From Gammaproteobacteria bacterium (GTDB taxonomy: Bacteria > Pseudomonadota > Gammaproteobacteria > UBA5335), in NCBI GenBank assembly GCA_011620145.1, contig WOZT01000201.1, forward strand, positions 1 through 8,203: a stretch of 8,203 nucleotides of DNA. Direction: 5' to 3'. Below the pieces are notes generated by a model that was not told where the DNA came from, made no database searches, and was given only the letters and a program-made list of their open reading frames with translations. The stretch's first letter is position 1, and every line of letters begins with the position of its first letter. Positions 1 through 6,560 of this stretch are shown here, in pieces. The position numbers and the translations under genes were made by a program.

Positions 1-260
1 TGAGCCGTGGCGGGGTTTTTCTTTATCCCCGGGACCTGCGCGATCCCAACAAACCGGGCAAGTTGCGCCAGCTTTATGAGGCCAATCCCATTGCTCTGTT
101 GACAGAGCAGGCGGGAGGAGCTGCCAGCACAGGACGGGAATCCATTCTGGATCTCGTTCCCCAAACTCTTCACCAGCGTATCCCGGTCATTCTGGGCGCC
201 GTAGATGAAGTGCGTCTGATCGAAACCTATCACCAGGCTGGTCCACTTCGATCCGTGTGA
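1..260 (+). CDS. fbp: Class I fructose-1,6-bisphosphatase, C-terminal part (5' end outside window)
   Basis: This is the last 85 residues of a cytoplasmic enzyme that hydrolyses fructose-1,6-bisphosphate to fructose-6-phosphate in gluconeogenesis and, in autotrophs, the Calvin cycle. The reading frame is open from base 3 to the TGA at 258-260. The visible part contains the class I active-site signature [13 protein letters not shown] (local residues 19-31), with the substrate-binding Lys and the metal-binding Glu in place. It is followed by the typical EQAGGAAS stretch, an ILDLVP segment and [10 protein letters not shown], which in this family form the C-terminal core. The protein ends at a normal distance after these motifs, so the gene looks intact at its 3' end. 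The match is to the class I family; the GlpX type (class II) has no such signature. No clear terminator follows. The next gene has its own promoter, so co-transcription is not needed. The start and upstream context lie outside the window. Confidence 0.95.
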   Translation, partial: SRGGVFLYPRDLRDPNKPGKLRQLYEANPIALLTEQAGGAASTGRESILDLVPQTLHQRIPVILGAVDEVRLIETYHQAGPLRSV

Positions 261-281
261 GATTGGTCTCGACCGAAGCAC

Positions 282-310
282 TTGAGTGTGGCTGGCGCGT
301 CGCCTAGAAT
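282..310 (+). promoter_or_regulatory. Sigma70-type promoter for the C39 peptidase / outer-membrane protein unit
   Basis: A -35 box TTGAGT (282-287; 4 of 6 consensus) and a -10 box TAGAAT (305-310; 5 of 6) are separated by exactly 17 nt. Transcription would start near 317 and give a leader of about 113 nt before the ATG at 430. The position just after the fbp stop codon and upstream of a gene with a strong ribosome binding site fits a promoter for the two-gene unit. Assignment rests on consensus matching by eye only. Confidence 0.6.
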
Positions 311-319
311 GACACCGGC

Positions 320-344
320 TCGGGGAGGTCCGGATCCCGACTTT
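320..344 (+). other. Possible leader hairpin or weak fbp terminator
   Basis: TCGGGG (320-325) can pair with TCCCGA (335-340), giving five Watson-Crick pairs plus one G-T pair around a 9-nt loop. The stem is followed by CTTTGTT, a poor T-tract. It lies a few bases after the predicted transcription start near 317. It could therefore be a 5' leader structure of the downstream gene, a weak terminator for readthrough from fbp, or chance. Confidence 0.2.
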
Positions 345-429
345 GTTGAGGTTTTAGGCCGCGCAATCTCCAAACCGTTGGCGTGCCCTCGCAAGCAGCC
401 GCATCCCCTTTGCCACGCAAGGAACAGAC

Positions 430-1161
430 ATGGCTCTGCGCTTGTCCAGCGTCGCCCTCATCGGCCTCTTTTTACTCCCCGCCGCCGTGATGGCCCAGAC
501 CGGCACGGTGGATGTCCCCATCCTAGGACCCAGTGGTACCTATCACGAACATGTCGGGGTCACCTCCTGGAACGCCCTCAAAAACAAGGGCGTCGTCCAT
601 CAACAATACGATTTCAGCTGCGGTTCCGCCTCGCTCACCACCGTGCTACAGGAATACATTGGCCTGAAGGTCTCCGAGACCGACGCCATGAACGGCATGT
701 TGCGCTATGGCGAAACAAACAAGATTATTGAACGCCGCGGTTTTTCGCTGCTGGACATGAAACGCTACACCGCGCAGATCGGCTATCGCAGCGCGGGCTT
801 CAAGGCCGAATTCGCGGACCTCTCCACCCTTGAGCATCCCGGCATTGTTCCGATCAAATATGGTGGCTTCGACCACTTTGTGGTGCTGAAGTCCGTCCAT
901 GCTGGACATGTCATGATTGCCGACCCTGCCTTGGGCAACTTCACCATGACCACCGCTCAGTTCCAGAAGTTCTGGAATCCTCAGGTCGTATTTGTGGTTT
1001 ATCCCAAAGTCGGCGAAGCCAAAGGCACAGGCCTCGCCTTATCGGATAACGATCTGAGTTTCGTCGGCGAGGATCGTATCCGCCGTACCGCACTCCTCGA
1101 AATCCCTGGATTCTGGTCTGCCTTGCAAAACACCAATTTCCAATCGGTGGGCGTGCGTTGA
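430..1161 (+). CDS. Exported C39-family cysteine peptidase, FapD-like
   Basis: A 243-residue protein with an N-terminal signal peptide (hydrophobic core about residues 5-20, likely cleavage after Ala22 in AVMA-QT), so it acts in the periplasm. The papain-like C39 features are present: the oxyanion Gln58 six residues before the catalytic Cys64 (DFSCGSASL), His149 in FDHFVVL, and Asp165 in IADPALG. These are the spacing and motifs of C39 double-glycine peptidases. Here the domain stands alone with a signal peptide, with no ABC-transporter membrane or ATPase domains, so it is not a bacteriocin exporter. Stand-alone periplasmic C39 proteins are known as FapD in the Pseudomonas Fap amyloid system, and the next gene encodes a barrel of FapF type, which supports that comparison. 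About 50 residues after the C39 fold (192-243) have no recognised domain. The start is fixed by AAGGA at 419-423, 6 nt before the ATG. Its substrate is unknown; the fapD-like role is inferred. Confidence 0.85.
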   Translation: MALRLSSVALIGLFLLPAAVMAQTGTVDVPILGPSGTYHEHVGVTSWNALKNKGVVHQQYDFSCGSASLTTVLQEYIGLKVSETDAMNGMLRYGETNKIIERRGFSLLDMKRYTAQIGYRSAGFKAEFADLSTLEHPGIVPIKYGGFDHFVVLKSVHAGHVMIADPALGNFTMTTAQFQKFWNPQVVFVVYPKVGEAKGTGLALSDNDLSFVGEDRIRRTALLEIPGFWSALQNTNFQSVGVR

Positions 1162-1239
1162 CCCTCGCTCCGCTGAGGATTCCACTTTCAACCAAATTTC
1201 CGGCATGTCCCTACTTCACGCAATCTACGGAAGACTCCC

Positions 1240-2382
1240 ATGACGACATTTATGGCTTCTGCACTCCGGGCGCGGCGCCTGCCTTGGAACCGGGGCCTTA
1301 TGGCCTCCATGACGGCCTTGGGTTTACTCATCGCCGTAGCGCCCCAGATAAGCTGGGCGCAAACCGCTGCGGAGACCTCACCTGATGAGCAGCAGCGCGC
1401 GCGCGAAGCCTTGCACCAAAAAGAGTCGGATCCCAGCAAGGTGGAAAACCTCGAGCAGATCCTCAACCAGACCCAGAAAGACTATTCCTTGGTCAAGCAC
1501 GGCTGGTGGGATATTTTCCTTAATTTTGATTACAGCTATTTTGGCAAGACCAGTTCCCAGAATGCACTGATCTTTGAACAAACCCGCGGTGGTCGCAACC
1601 AGCCGCCGACCTTTCAAGTAGTCGATTTTCGCCCCATCGACATTGTGCAGAATGCGGAGCACAGCTTCACCCCCAGGCTCACCGCAGACTACGGCGTGCT
1701 GGACAACCTGAGCCTGGGTTTTGCGCTGCCGGTGGTCGCCAAATACGACAGCGTCGATAGCGTGTCCGAATTCAATATTGGCGATGTGTCCATGCGCTTG
1801 CGCTGGCAGCCGTTCTCCGCGCTCCCCGGAGAGGCGCGTTGGACTGTGCAGAGTGAAATTACAGCGCCCACAGGCAAGAGCCCCTTTGAAACTGAGCTGG
1901 GCAAGGAACTGTCGACCGGGGACGGCTACTACTCCGCTAGCCTCGGCGTGAATGTATCGAAGGTGATTGACCCGGTCGTGGCCTTCGCTTCTTTCAACCT
2001 GATTCAAGGCCTGAAGAAAGATGGTCTTGACCAAGTGCGCCAAACACTTGATGGGCAGCCGCTCATTCTCACCGAAGTGGATCCGGGTCTCCAGGCCCAG
2101 CTGGGCCTGGGCGTGGCTTTTGCCCTGTCCTATGACGTTTCCATGACCTTTCAATATCAGCTGGGATACGCTCGACCGACCGATCTCACCTTCAATAATG
2201 GCAGGACTGCCTCCAGCCTGGATCAAGTCATCGGCGTATTTAACCTCACCACCGGGTTTCGGCTGAGCCCGGATCGCGTGCTGAACGTATCCATCGGTTT
2301 TGGCAACACGGATGCCTCGCCGAATGTCCTGCTTGGGGTCAGCCTGCCCTTCACAGTGGAAAAACTCTCCAACTTGATCTGA
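1240..2382 (+). CDS. Outer-membrane beta-barrel protein, FapF-like / transporter-like
   Basis: A 380-residue exported protein. The signal peptide has a basic stretch (R10-R18), a hydrophobic core (about 21-38) and a likely cleavage after Ala40 (SWA-QT). Residues about 46-84 are polar and helix-prone with heptad-like spacing (DEQQRAREALHQKES, VENLEQILNQTQKDY). From about residue 90 the pattern changes to alternating hydrophobic/polar strands with aromatic belts (WWDIFLNFDYSYFG, GYYSASLGVNVS, VSMTFQYQLGYA, VLNVSIGFGN, NVLLGVSLPF), typical of an outer-membrane barrel of roughly 12 strands. A helical N-terminal segment followed by a barrel is also the layout of FapF, the trimeric pore that exports functional amyloid. 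Related barrels are often annotated simply as transporter or phenol-degradation MetA-like proteins. It does not end in the usual aromatic residue but runs a few residues past SLPF to Ile380. GGAAG at 1229-1233 lies 6 nt before the ATG. It lies 78 nt after the C39 peptidase gene and shares its promoter and terminator. The barrel call is firm; the cargo is unknown. Confidence 0.75.
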   Translation: MTTFMASALRARRLPWNRGLMASMTALGLLIAVAPQISWAQTAAETSPDEQQRAREALHQKESDPSKVENLEQILNQTQKDYSLVKHGWWDIFLNFDYSYFGKTSSQNALIFEQTRGGRNQPPTFQVVDFRPIDIVQNAEHSFTPRLTADYGVLDNLSLGFALPVVAKYDSVDSVSEFNIGDVSMRLRWQPFSALPGEARWTVQSEITAPTGKSPFETELGKELSTGDGYYSASLGVNVSKVIDPVVAFASFNLIQGLKKDGLDQVRQTLDGQPLILTEVDPGLQAQLGLGVAFALSYDVSMTFQYQLGYARPTDLTFNNGRTASSLDQVIGVFNLTTGFRLSPDRVLNVSIGFGNTDASPNVLLGVSLPFTVEKLSNLI

Positions 2383-2407
2383 TCCAAGCCTTGGTTAACG
2401 CTTGCGA

Positions 2408-2437
2408 AGCGCCCGCCTTTTGGCGGGCGCTTTTTTT
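2408..2437 (+). terminator. Rho-independent terminator of the C39 peptidase / barrel unit
   Basis: A perfect GC-rich stem GCGCCCGCC (2409-2417) / GGCGGGCGC (2422-2430) with a TTTT loop is followed by seven T residues (2431-2437); A2407-A2408 can extend the pairing with the first two T. It lies 26 nt after the barrel gene's stop codon. On the opposite strand the same stem follows the stop of the PilU-like gene directly, but it is not followed by a T-tract there, so it should work mainly for the + strand. Confidence 0.92.
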
Positions 2438-3495
2438 CATGAAGAAAAATGGATCTTGGCTTCGAGATTGGGCTGAGAATCCGCATGGGCCAATGCCTCG
2501 TCTTTTTCGATCAGATCATCCCGATACATTCGATAGAGCACGGAATCCATGTCCTGCATGCCGCGAACCTTGCTGTCCTCCATGGCCGGCTTGATCTTGT
2601 CGAACTGCCCCTTGGAGACCAGTTCTGCGATGTAGGGCGTATTCATCATTACCTCCACCGCCGGCAAACGATAGCCCTTTTTCCCCAAGACCAAGCGCTG
2701 CGACACAACCGCACGCAGATAAAGTGAAAGATCCAGAAAAAGCTGGCCATGCTGTTCTGCGGCGTAAAAGTTGGCAATTCGATCCAAGGTCTGGGGCGCG
2801 CTATTGGCATGCAACGTGGCCATCACCAAATGGCCAGTCCCCGCGAGTTCCAAGGTCGCCGCCAGGGTCTCGCTGTCACGGATTTCTCCCACCATGATGA
2901 CATCGGGTGCTGAACGAAGTGCACTTTTCAGCGCTGCCGGGTAAGACTGCGCATCAATCCCCAATTCACGCTGATTGACCACCGACTTGCGACTCTCCAT
3001 ATAGAATTCAATCGGATCCTCGATGGTGATGATGTGGCCGGAAACGTGCTCGTTGCGATGCTGCAACATGGCCGCCAATGTCGTGGATTTTCCACAGCCT
3101 GTCGAACCCACCACCAACACCAAGCCTTGGCGCTGCAGCACCAGATCCTGCAGGATGAGCGGCAAACCCAGATCGCGGATGCGCGGTAGCGCAGGTTGCA
3201 CATAGCGCACCACCAGCGCCAATTGGCCCCGCTGGCGAAATACAGTAAAGCGAAACCGCCCCACCTCCGGCAAAATGTACGAATATTCAAGCTGCCAGCG
3301 CTGCTCCAGAATTTCCCGTTCCCGGGCATTGAGGGTCTCATCAACCGCCTGGGCCACCTGTTCCGCCGACAGTGCCACCTTGCCTGCCGACCGATTGCGT
3401 CCTTCCAGGCGCAACTGAGGCAAGGCGCCGGGACTCAAATAGAAATCGGAAGCATGCTGGTCCACCATCATCTGCAAATAGGGCGTCAGTATCAT
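2437..3495 (-). CDS. Third PilT/PilU-family type IV pilus ATPase (divergent PilU-like paralogue)
   Basis: A 352-residue cytoplasmic hexameric-type ATPase of the GspE/PilT superfamily, presumably acting at the inner-membrane base of the type IV pilus. It has the small N-terminal domain (ASDFYLSPG, about residues 15-23), Walker A GSTGCGKST (130-138), the Asp box IEDPIE (158-163), Walker B DVIMVGE (198-204) and the His-box THLHA-like segment TLHAN with His229. The core ATPase residues (Lys136, Glu163, Glu204, His229) are kept, so it should be active. The C-terminal region matches PilU rather than PilT: it has IAELVSKG in place of the PilT AIRNLIRE motif and ends in a HADSQPNL stretch like the PilU NADSKNEL. 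Differences from both neighbours include AGTGH instead of AETGH, RFRFTVF instead of RFRVNAF, and a Cys inside Walker A. The ATG is set by AAGGA (3503-3507 on the - strand), 7 nt upstream. It lies 31 nt after pilU and is probably in its operon. It could be an accessory retraction ATPase; its precise role is not known. Confidence 0.85.
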   Translation of the reverse strand: MILTPYLQMMVDQHASDFYLSPGALPQLRLEGRNRSAGKVALSAEQVAQAVDETLNAREREILEQRWQLEYSYILPEVGRFRFTVFRQRGQLALVVRYVQPALPRIRDLGLPLILQDLVLQRQGLVLVVGSTGCGKSTTLAAMLQHRNEHVSGHIITIEDPIEFYMESRKSVVNQRELGIDAQSYPAALKSALRSAPDVIMVGEIRDSETLAATLELAGTGHLVMATLHANSAPQTLDRIANFYAAEQHGQLFLDLSLYLRAVVSQRLVLGKKGYRLPAVEVMMNTPYIAELVSKGQFDKIKPAMEDSKVRGMQDMDSVLYRMYRDDLIEKDEALAHADSQPNLEAKIHFSS

Positions 3496-3526
3496 CGGTC
3501 AATCCTTGGATGGGATCCTGTTCTGC

Positions 3527-4666
3527 TCATGGCGGCGTGTCCACCAGCCCAATGCGTTCATCATCGTAACGGCGGGAGGTCTTGCGGCTCTCCAGCTTGA
3601 TGCGCAGACGCAATTCATTCTTGGAATCGGCATTGCGCAACACTTCTTCATAACTGATCTGATCGTTTTCGTAGAGATCAAACAGATATTGATCGAAGGT
3701 ACACATGCCCTGAGCCGTTGACTTGGCCATGACCTCCTTGATCTGGTGAACCGCGCCCTTGAAAATCAAATCCGAAATCAAGGGGGTGCCCAGCAAAATC
3801 TCGAATGCCGCAACCCGACCCGATCCACTCGCATGAGGGACCAGGCGCTGGGACACAATAGCGCGCAGATTGAGCGACAGATCCATCAGAACCTGCTCGC
3901 GCTTTTCCTGGGGAAACAGGTTAACAATCCGATCCAGCGCCTGATTGGAACTATTCGCGTGCAGTGTGCAGAGGCACAGATGGCCGGTTTCCGCGAACTG
4001 CAAGGCATATTCCATGGTCTCGCGGTCACGCACCTCGCCGATCAGAATCACGTCCGGTGCTTGCCGCAGGGTGTTCTTGAGTGCAACCCCCCAGTTCTCC
4101 GTATCCACTCCGACCTCGCGCTGGGTCACGATGCTGTTCATGTGGGGATGAACGTATTCCACCGGGTCCTCGATGGTGATGATGTGGCCTTGGGCATGGG
4201 CATTGCGATAGCCCAACATGGCAGCAAGGGTGGTCGATTTCCCTGAACCGGTAGCGCCCACCACGATCACCAGCCCACGCTTTGCCATCACCACCTCCCG
4301 CAATACATCGGGCAAACCCAAGGCTTCGAAGGAAGGGATCTCGGTTTTGATGGTACGCAGCACCAGCCCAACCCGTCCCTGCTGGACAAAGGCATTGACC
4401 CGGAAGCGGCCGATGCCGCGAGGTGCCACGGCGAAGTTACATTCGTTTTTGCCTTCGAATTCGCGGGCTTGGCGGTCGTTCATGATGGCTCGCGCAATCG
4501 TGGCGGTATGCTCGGGCAAAAAGGGTTTCTCGGCCACAGGATTAAGCGACCCATCCACCTTGATGGCAGGCGGAAACCCCGCCGTAATGAACAGGTCCGA
4601 ACCGCCCTGACGCACCAGAACCCGCAACAAATCATGCATGATGCGCACAGCCTGATCCCGATCCAT
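3527..4666 (-). CDS. pilU: Type IV pilus retraction-accessory ATPase PilU
   Basis: A 379-residue protein, close in length and sequence to Pseudomonas PilU. It is a cytoplasmic ATPase that assists PilT in pulling pili back, and is needed for normal twitching motility and forceful retraction. Seen in order: GGSDLFITAGFPP (21-33), CNFA and GIGRFRVNAF (76-93), Walker A GATGSGKST (137-145), Asp box IEDPVE (165-170), TQREVGVD (181-188), Walker B DVILIGE (205-211), the His box TLHAN with His236, and the PilU-type C-terminus with ADSKNELRLRIKL (346-358). The PilT retraction motif AIRNLIRE is replaced by LISDLIFKG, as usual for PilU. The last 20 residues are charged and variable. The ATG at 4666 is preceded by GGAGAG (4672-4677 on the - strand) at 5 nt spacing, which abuts the pilT stop codon. 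pilT and pilU are 11 nt apart and surely co-transcribed. A second in-frame Met at residue 10 is possible but lacks this site. Confidence 0.94.
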   Translation of the reverse strand: MDRDQAVRIMHDLLRVLVRQGGSDLFITAGFPPAIKVDGSLNPVAEKPFLPEHTATIARAIMNDRQAREFEGKNECNFAVAPRGIGRFRVNAFVQQGRVGLVLRTIKTEIPSFEALGLPDVLREVVMAKRGLVIVVGATGSGKSTTLAAMLGYRNAHAQGHIITIEDPVEYVHPHMNSIVTQREVGVDTENWGVALKNTLRQAPDVILIGEVRDRETMEYALQFAETGHLCLCTLHANSSNQALDRIVNLFPQEKREQVLMDLSLNLRAIVSQRLVPHASGSGRVAAFEILLGTPLISDLIFKGAVHQIKEVMAKSTAQGMCTFDQYLFDLYENDQISYEEVLRNADSKNELRLRIKLESRKTSRRYDDERIGLVDTPP

Positions 4667-4677
4667 TGCAACTCTCC

Positions 4678-5712
4678 CTAAAAGTGTTCCTTATGTGCCG
4701 CTTTCACGCGGGCGAGTTCCTTCGTGATCACGTTCTTGCGTACCAGTTCCAGCAGGCACTGATCCAGCGTCTGCATACCGAATTGCTGACCCGTCTGGAT
4801 CGAGGAATACATCTGGGCGATCTTGTTTTCCCGGATCAGATTGCGGATCGCGGGGGTGCCGATCATGATCTCGTGGGCCGCGATCCGACCGCCGGCCTTT
4901 TTCTTGAGCAGGGTTTGGGAAATGACTGCCTGCAGCGATTCCGACAACATGGCGCGCACCATGTCCTTCTCGGCGGCAGGAAATACGTCCACGATGCGGT
5001 CGATGGTCTTGGCGGCGGAACTGGTATGTAGGGTGCCGAAGACCATGTGCCCAGTCTCCGCCGCTGTCAGGGCCAGCCGGATGGTTTCCAGGTCGCGCAT
5101 TTCCCCCACCAGGATCACATCCGGATCCTCGCGCAGGGCCGAGCGCAGGGCCTGCGCAAAGGTATGGGTATCGCGCTTCAGTTCACGTTGGTTCACCAGG
5201 CAACGCTTGCTGGGATGGACAAATTCGATGGGGTCTTCGATGGTGAGGATATGAGCAGCTTCGTTTTCATTGACATAGTCGACCATGGCCGCCAAGGTGG
5301 TGGACTTGCCCGAGCCGGTTGGACCGGTCACCAGCACGATCCCGCGGGGCTTCAGAGCCAGATCTTTGAAGATGGCCGGACAGGCCAGTTGCTCCAGGGT
5401 GAGAATTTTTTCCGGGATGGTGCGGAACACCGCCGCCGGGCCTCGGCTCTGGTTGAAGGCATTGACGCGAAAACGTGCGACCCCGGCGATGGCGAAGGAA
5501 AAATCGGTTTCAAACTGCTCTTCATATTCCTTGCGCTGTCGGTCATTCATGATGTCGTAAATGAGATCATGGGTCTCCTTGGGATCCATGGCCGGCAAAT
5601 TGATCCGCCGGATATCGCCATCGACCCGGATCATGGGTGGCAGGCCAGCGGAAAGATGCAGGTCGGAAGCCCCATTTTTGACGGAAAACGACAGCAGCTG
5701 CGCGATATCCAT
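4678..5712 (-). CDS. pilT: Type IV pilus retraction ATPase PilT
   Basis: A 344-residue hexameric ATPase that drives pilus disassembly at the inner membrane, giving twitching motility, DNA uptake and phage sensitivity. Its length and residue numbering coincide with Pseudomonas aeruginosa PilT: Walker A GPTGSGKST (130-138, Lys136), Asp box IEDPIE with Glu163, Walker B DVILVGE with catalytic Glu204, His box TLHTSS with His229, and the diagnostic retraction motif AIRNLIRE (288-295). The frame is open 23 codons further upstream to 5781, but that extension would overlap yggS. The family start MDIAQLLSFSVKNGASDLHL corresponds to the ATG at 5712-5710, so I use that. The ribosome binding site is weak (GGGAT, 4 nt upstream). 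It is the first gene of a pilT-pilU-pilU-like run and is divergent from yggS with only 46 bp between the starts. I find no convincing promoter for it; any promoter would have to sit in or overlap the 5' end of yggS. Confidence 0.96.
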   Translation of the reverse strand: MDIAQLLSFSVKNGASDLHLSAGLPPMIRVDGDIRRINLPAMDPKETHDLIYDIMNDRQRKEYEEQFETDFSFAIAGVARFRVNAFNQSRGPAAVFRTIPEKILTLEQLACPAIFKDLALKPRGIVLVTGPTGSGKSTTLAAMVDYVNENEAAHILTIEDPIEFVHPSKRCLVNQRELKRDTHTFAQALRSALREDPDVILVGEMRDLETIRLALTAAETGHMVFGTLHTSSAAKTIDRIVDVFPAAEKDMVRAMLSESLQAVISQTLLKKKAGGRIAAHEIMIGTPAIRNLIRENKIAQMYSSIQTGQQFGMQTLDQCLLELVRKNVITKELARVKAAHKEHF

Positions 5713-5758
5713 GGCGATCCCGACATTCCCCGTGACTGACCCTAACATTAACGACAGG

Positions 5759-6481
5759 ATGACCACGGACCTTAATATCAAGACTTCCGATGAGCAGGCA
5801 CGGCGCTATCGGGCCGTGTGGGAACGCATCCGCCAAGCAGCCGTGGGCGCCGGACGCGACCCCACCGAGATCGGTCTGCTGGCGGTAAGCAAGGGACATC
5901 CCGTTCAGGCCCTCGACGCCCTGCAGCGTCTGGGGCAACGCGACTTCGGCGAGAGTTATCTCCAGGAAGCCCTGCCCAAGCTCGATGCACTCGCTGGCCG
6001 CAATCTGAACTGGCATTTCATTGGGCCGCTGCAGGCCAATAAATGCCGTGATATCGCCGCCCGCTTCGACTGGGTGCACAGCCTGGACCGGCCGCATCTG
6101 GCTGAACGGCTCAACCGGCTTCGACCGCAGCATCTGCCTCCCCTCCAGGTCTGCCTGCAAGTGAAGCTCAGCGCGGAACCCCAGAAATCCGGCGCGCAAC
6201 CCGAGGATCTGGCGCTGCTGGCCGAAACCGTGGCGGGTCTCCCCCGCCTGCGCTTGCGCGGCCTGATGACCATTCCCCAAGCATCCCGCGAACAATCCGA
6301 GCAACGCGCCGCCTATGCCCGATTGCGCGCACTATTCAATCATCTGCGTAGCGCCGGCCATGATTTGGACACACTGTCCATGGGCATGTCGGAAGACCTG
6401 GAAGCCGCCATTCTGGAAGGCAGCACGCTGGTGCGAGTCGGCACGGCATTATTCGGTCCCCGCCCTGCGGCGCGGACTTGA
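5759..6481 (+). CDS. yggS: YggS/PLPBP family pyridoxal-phosphate homeostasis protein
   Basis: A 240-residue cytoplasmic protein with a single alanine-racemase-like TIM-barrel domain. It binds pyridoxal 5'-phosphate without known enzymatic activity and keeps PLP and amino-acid pools balanced. Family motifs are all present: LLAVSKGHP with the PLP-binding Lys45, FGESYLQEALPK, WHFIGPLQANK, VHSLDR, the QVKLSAEPQKSG stretch, GLMTIP, and the C-terminal LSMGMSEDLEAAILEGS...VRVGTALFG phosphate-binding region. The frame is open upstream to 5561, but that stretch lies opposite pilT and is unlike YggS. The ATG at 5759 gives an N-terminus only about 12 residues longer than typical. Start choice is not fully firm: AGG abuts the ATG with no spacer, and a GTG at 5732 is in frame. 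The gene begins the yggS-proC-yggT-yggU cluster next to pilT, the arrangement known in Pseudomonas. Confidence 0.94.
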   Translation: MTTDLNIKTSDEQARRYRAVWERIRQAAVGAGRDPTEIGLLAVSKGHPVQALDALQRLGQRDFGESYLQEALPKLDALAGRNLNWHFIGPLQANKCRDIAARFDWVHSLDRPHLAERLNRLRPQHLPPLQVCLQVKLSAEPQKSGAQPEDLALLAETVAGLPRLRLRGLMTIPQASREQSEQRAAYARLRALFNHLRSAGHDLDTLSMGMSEDLEAAILEGSTLVRVGTALFGPRPAART

Positions 6482-6560
6482 AGCGAGCCGGTTGCACACC
6501 ACGCACGGGATGCCGATCATAGGGCCCGCAATTCACCTTCCCGGAAGCGGACACGACGGC

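Noticed and set aside
282..731. Open + frame of 149 codons overlapping the C39 peptidase start
   Set aside because: Arg/Pro/His-rich composition of an out-of-frame translation; the C39 frame has a ribosome binding site, signal peptide and catalytic motifs.
430..1161. Bacteriocin or lantibiotic exporter based on the C39 domain
   Set aside because: There are no ABC-transporter membrane or ATPase domains, and no double-glycine leader peptide gene is nearby; the protein has a signal peptide and is periplasmic.
1378..2226. Open frame of 282 codons on the - strand opposite the barrel gene
   Set aside because: It mirrors the codon structure of the barrel gene, has no family motifs, and the + strand gene has a signal peptide, ribosome binding site and barrel pattern.
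5720..5748. Possible yggS promoter CCGACA - 17 nt - TAACAT
   Set aside because: Only 4 of 6 matches in each box and the key TT of the -35 is missing; too weak to list as a feature.
5713..5781. Longer pilT start with a hydrophobic, signal-like N-terminus
   Set aside because: PilT is cytoplasmic; the family start coincides with the ATG at 5712 and gives exactly 344 residues. The extension would overlap yggS.
5567..6304. Open frame of 245 codons on the - strand opposite yggS
   Set aside because: YggS motifs are unambiguous on the + strand; the opposite translation shows no domain.
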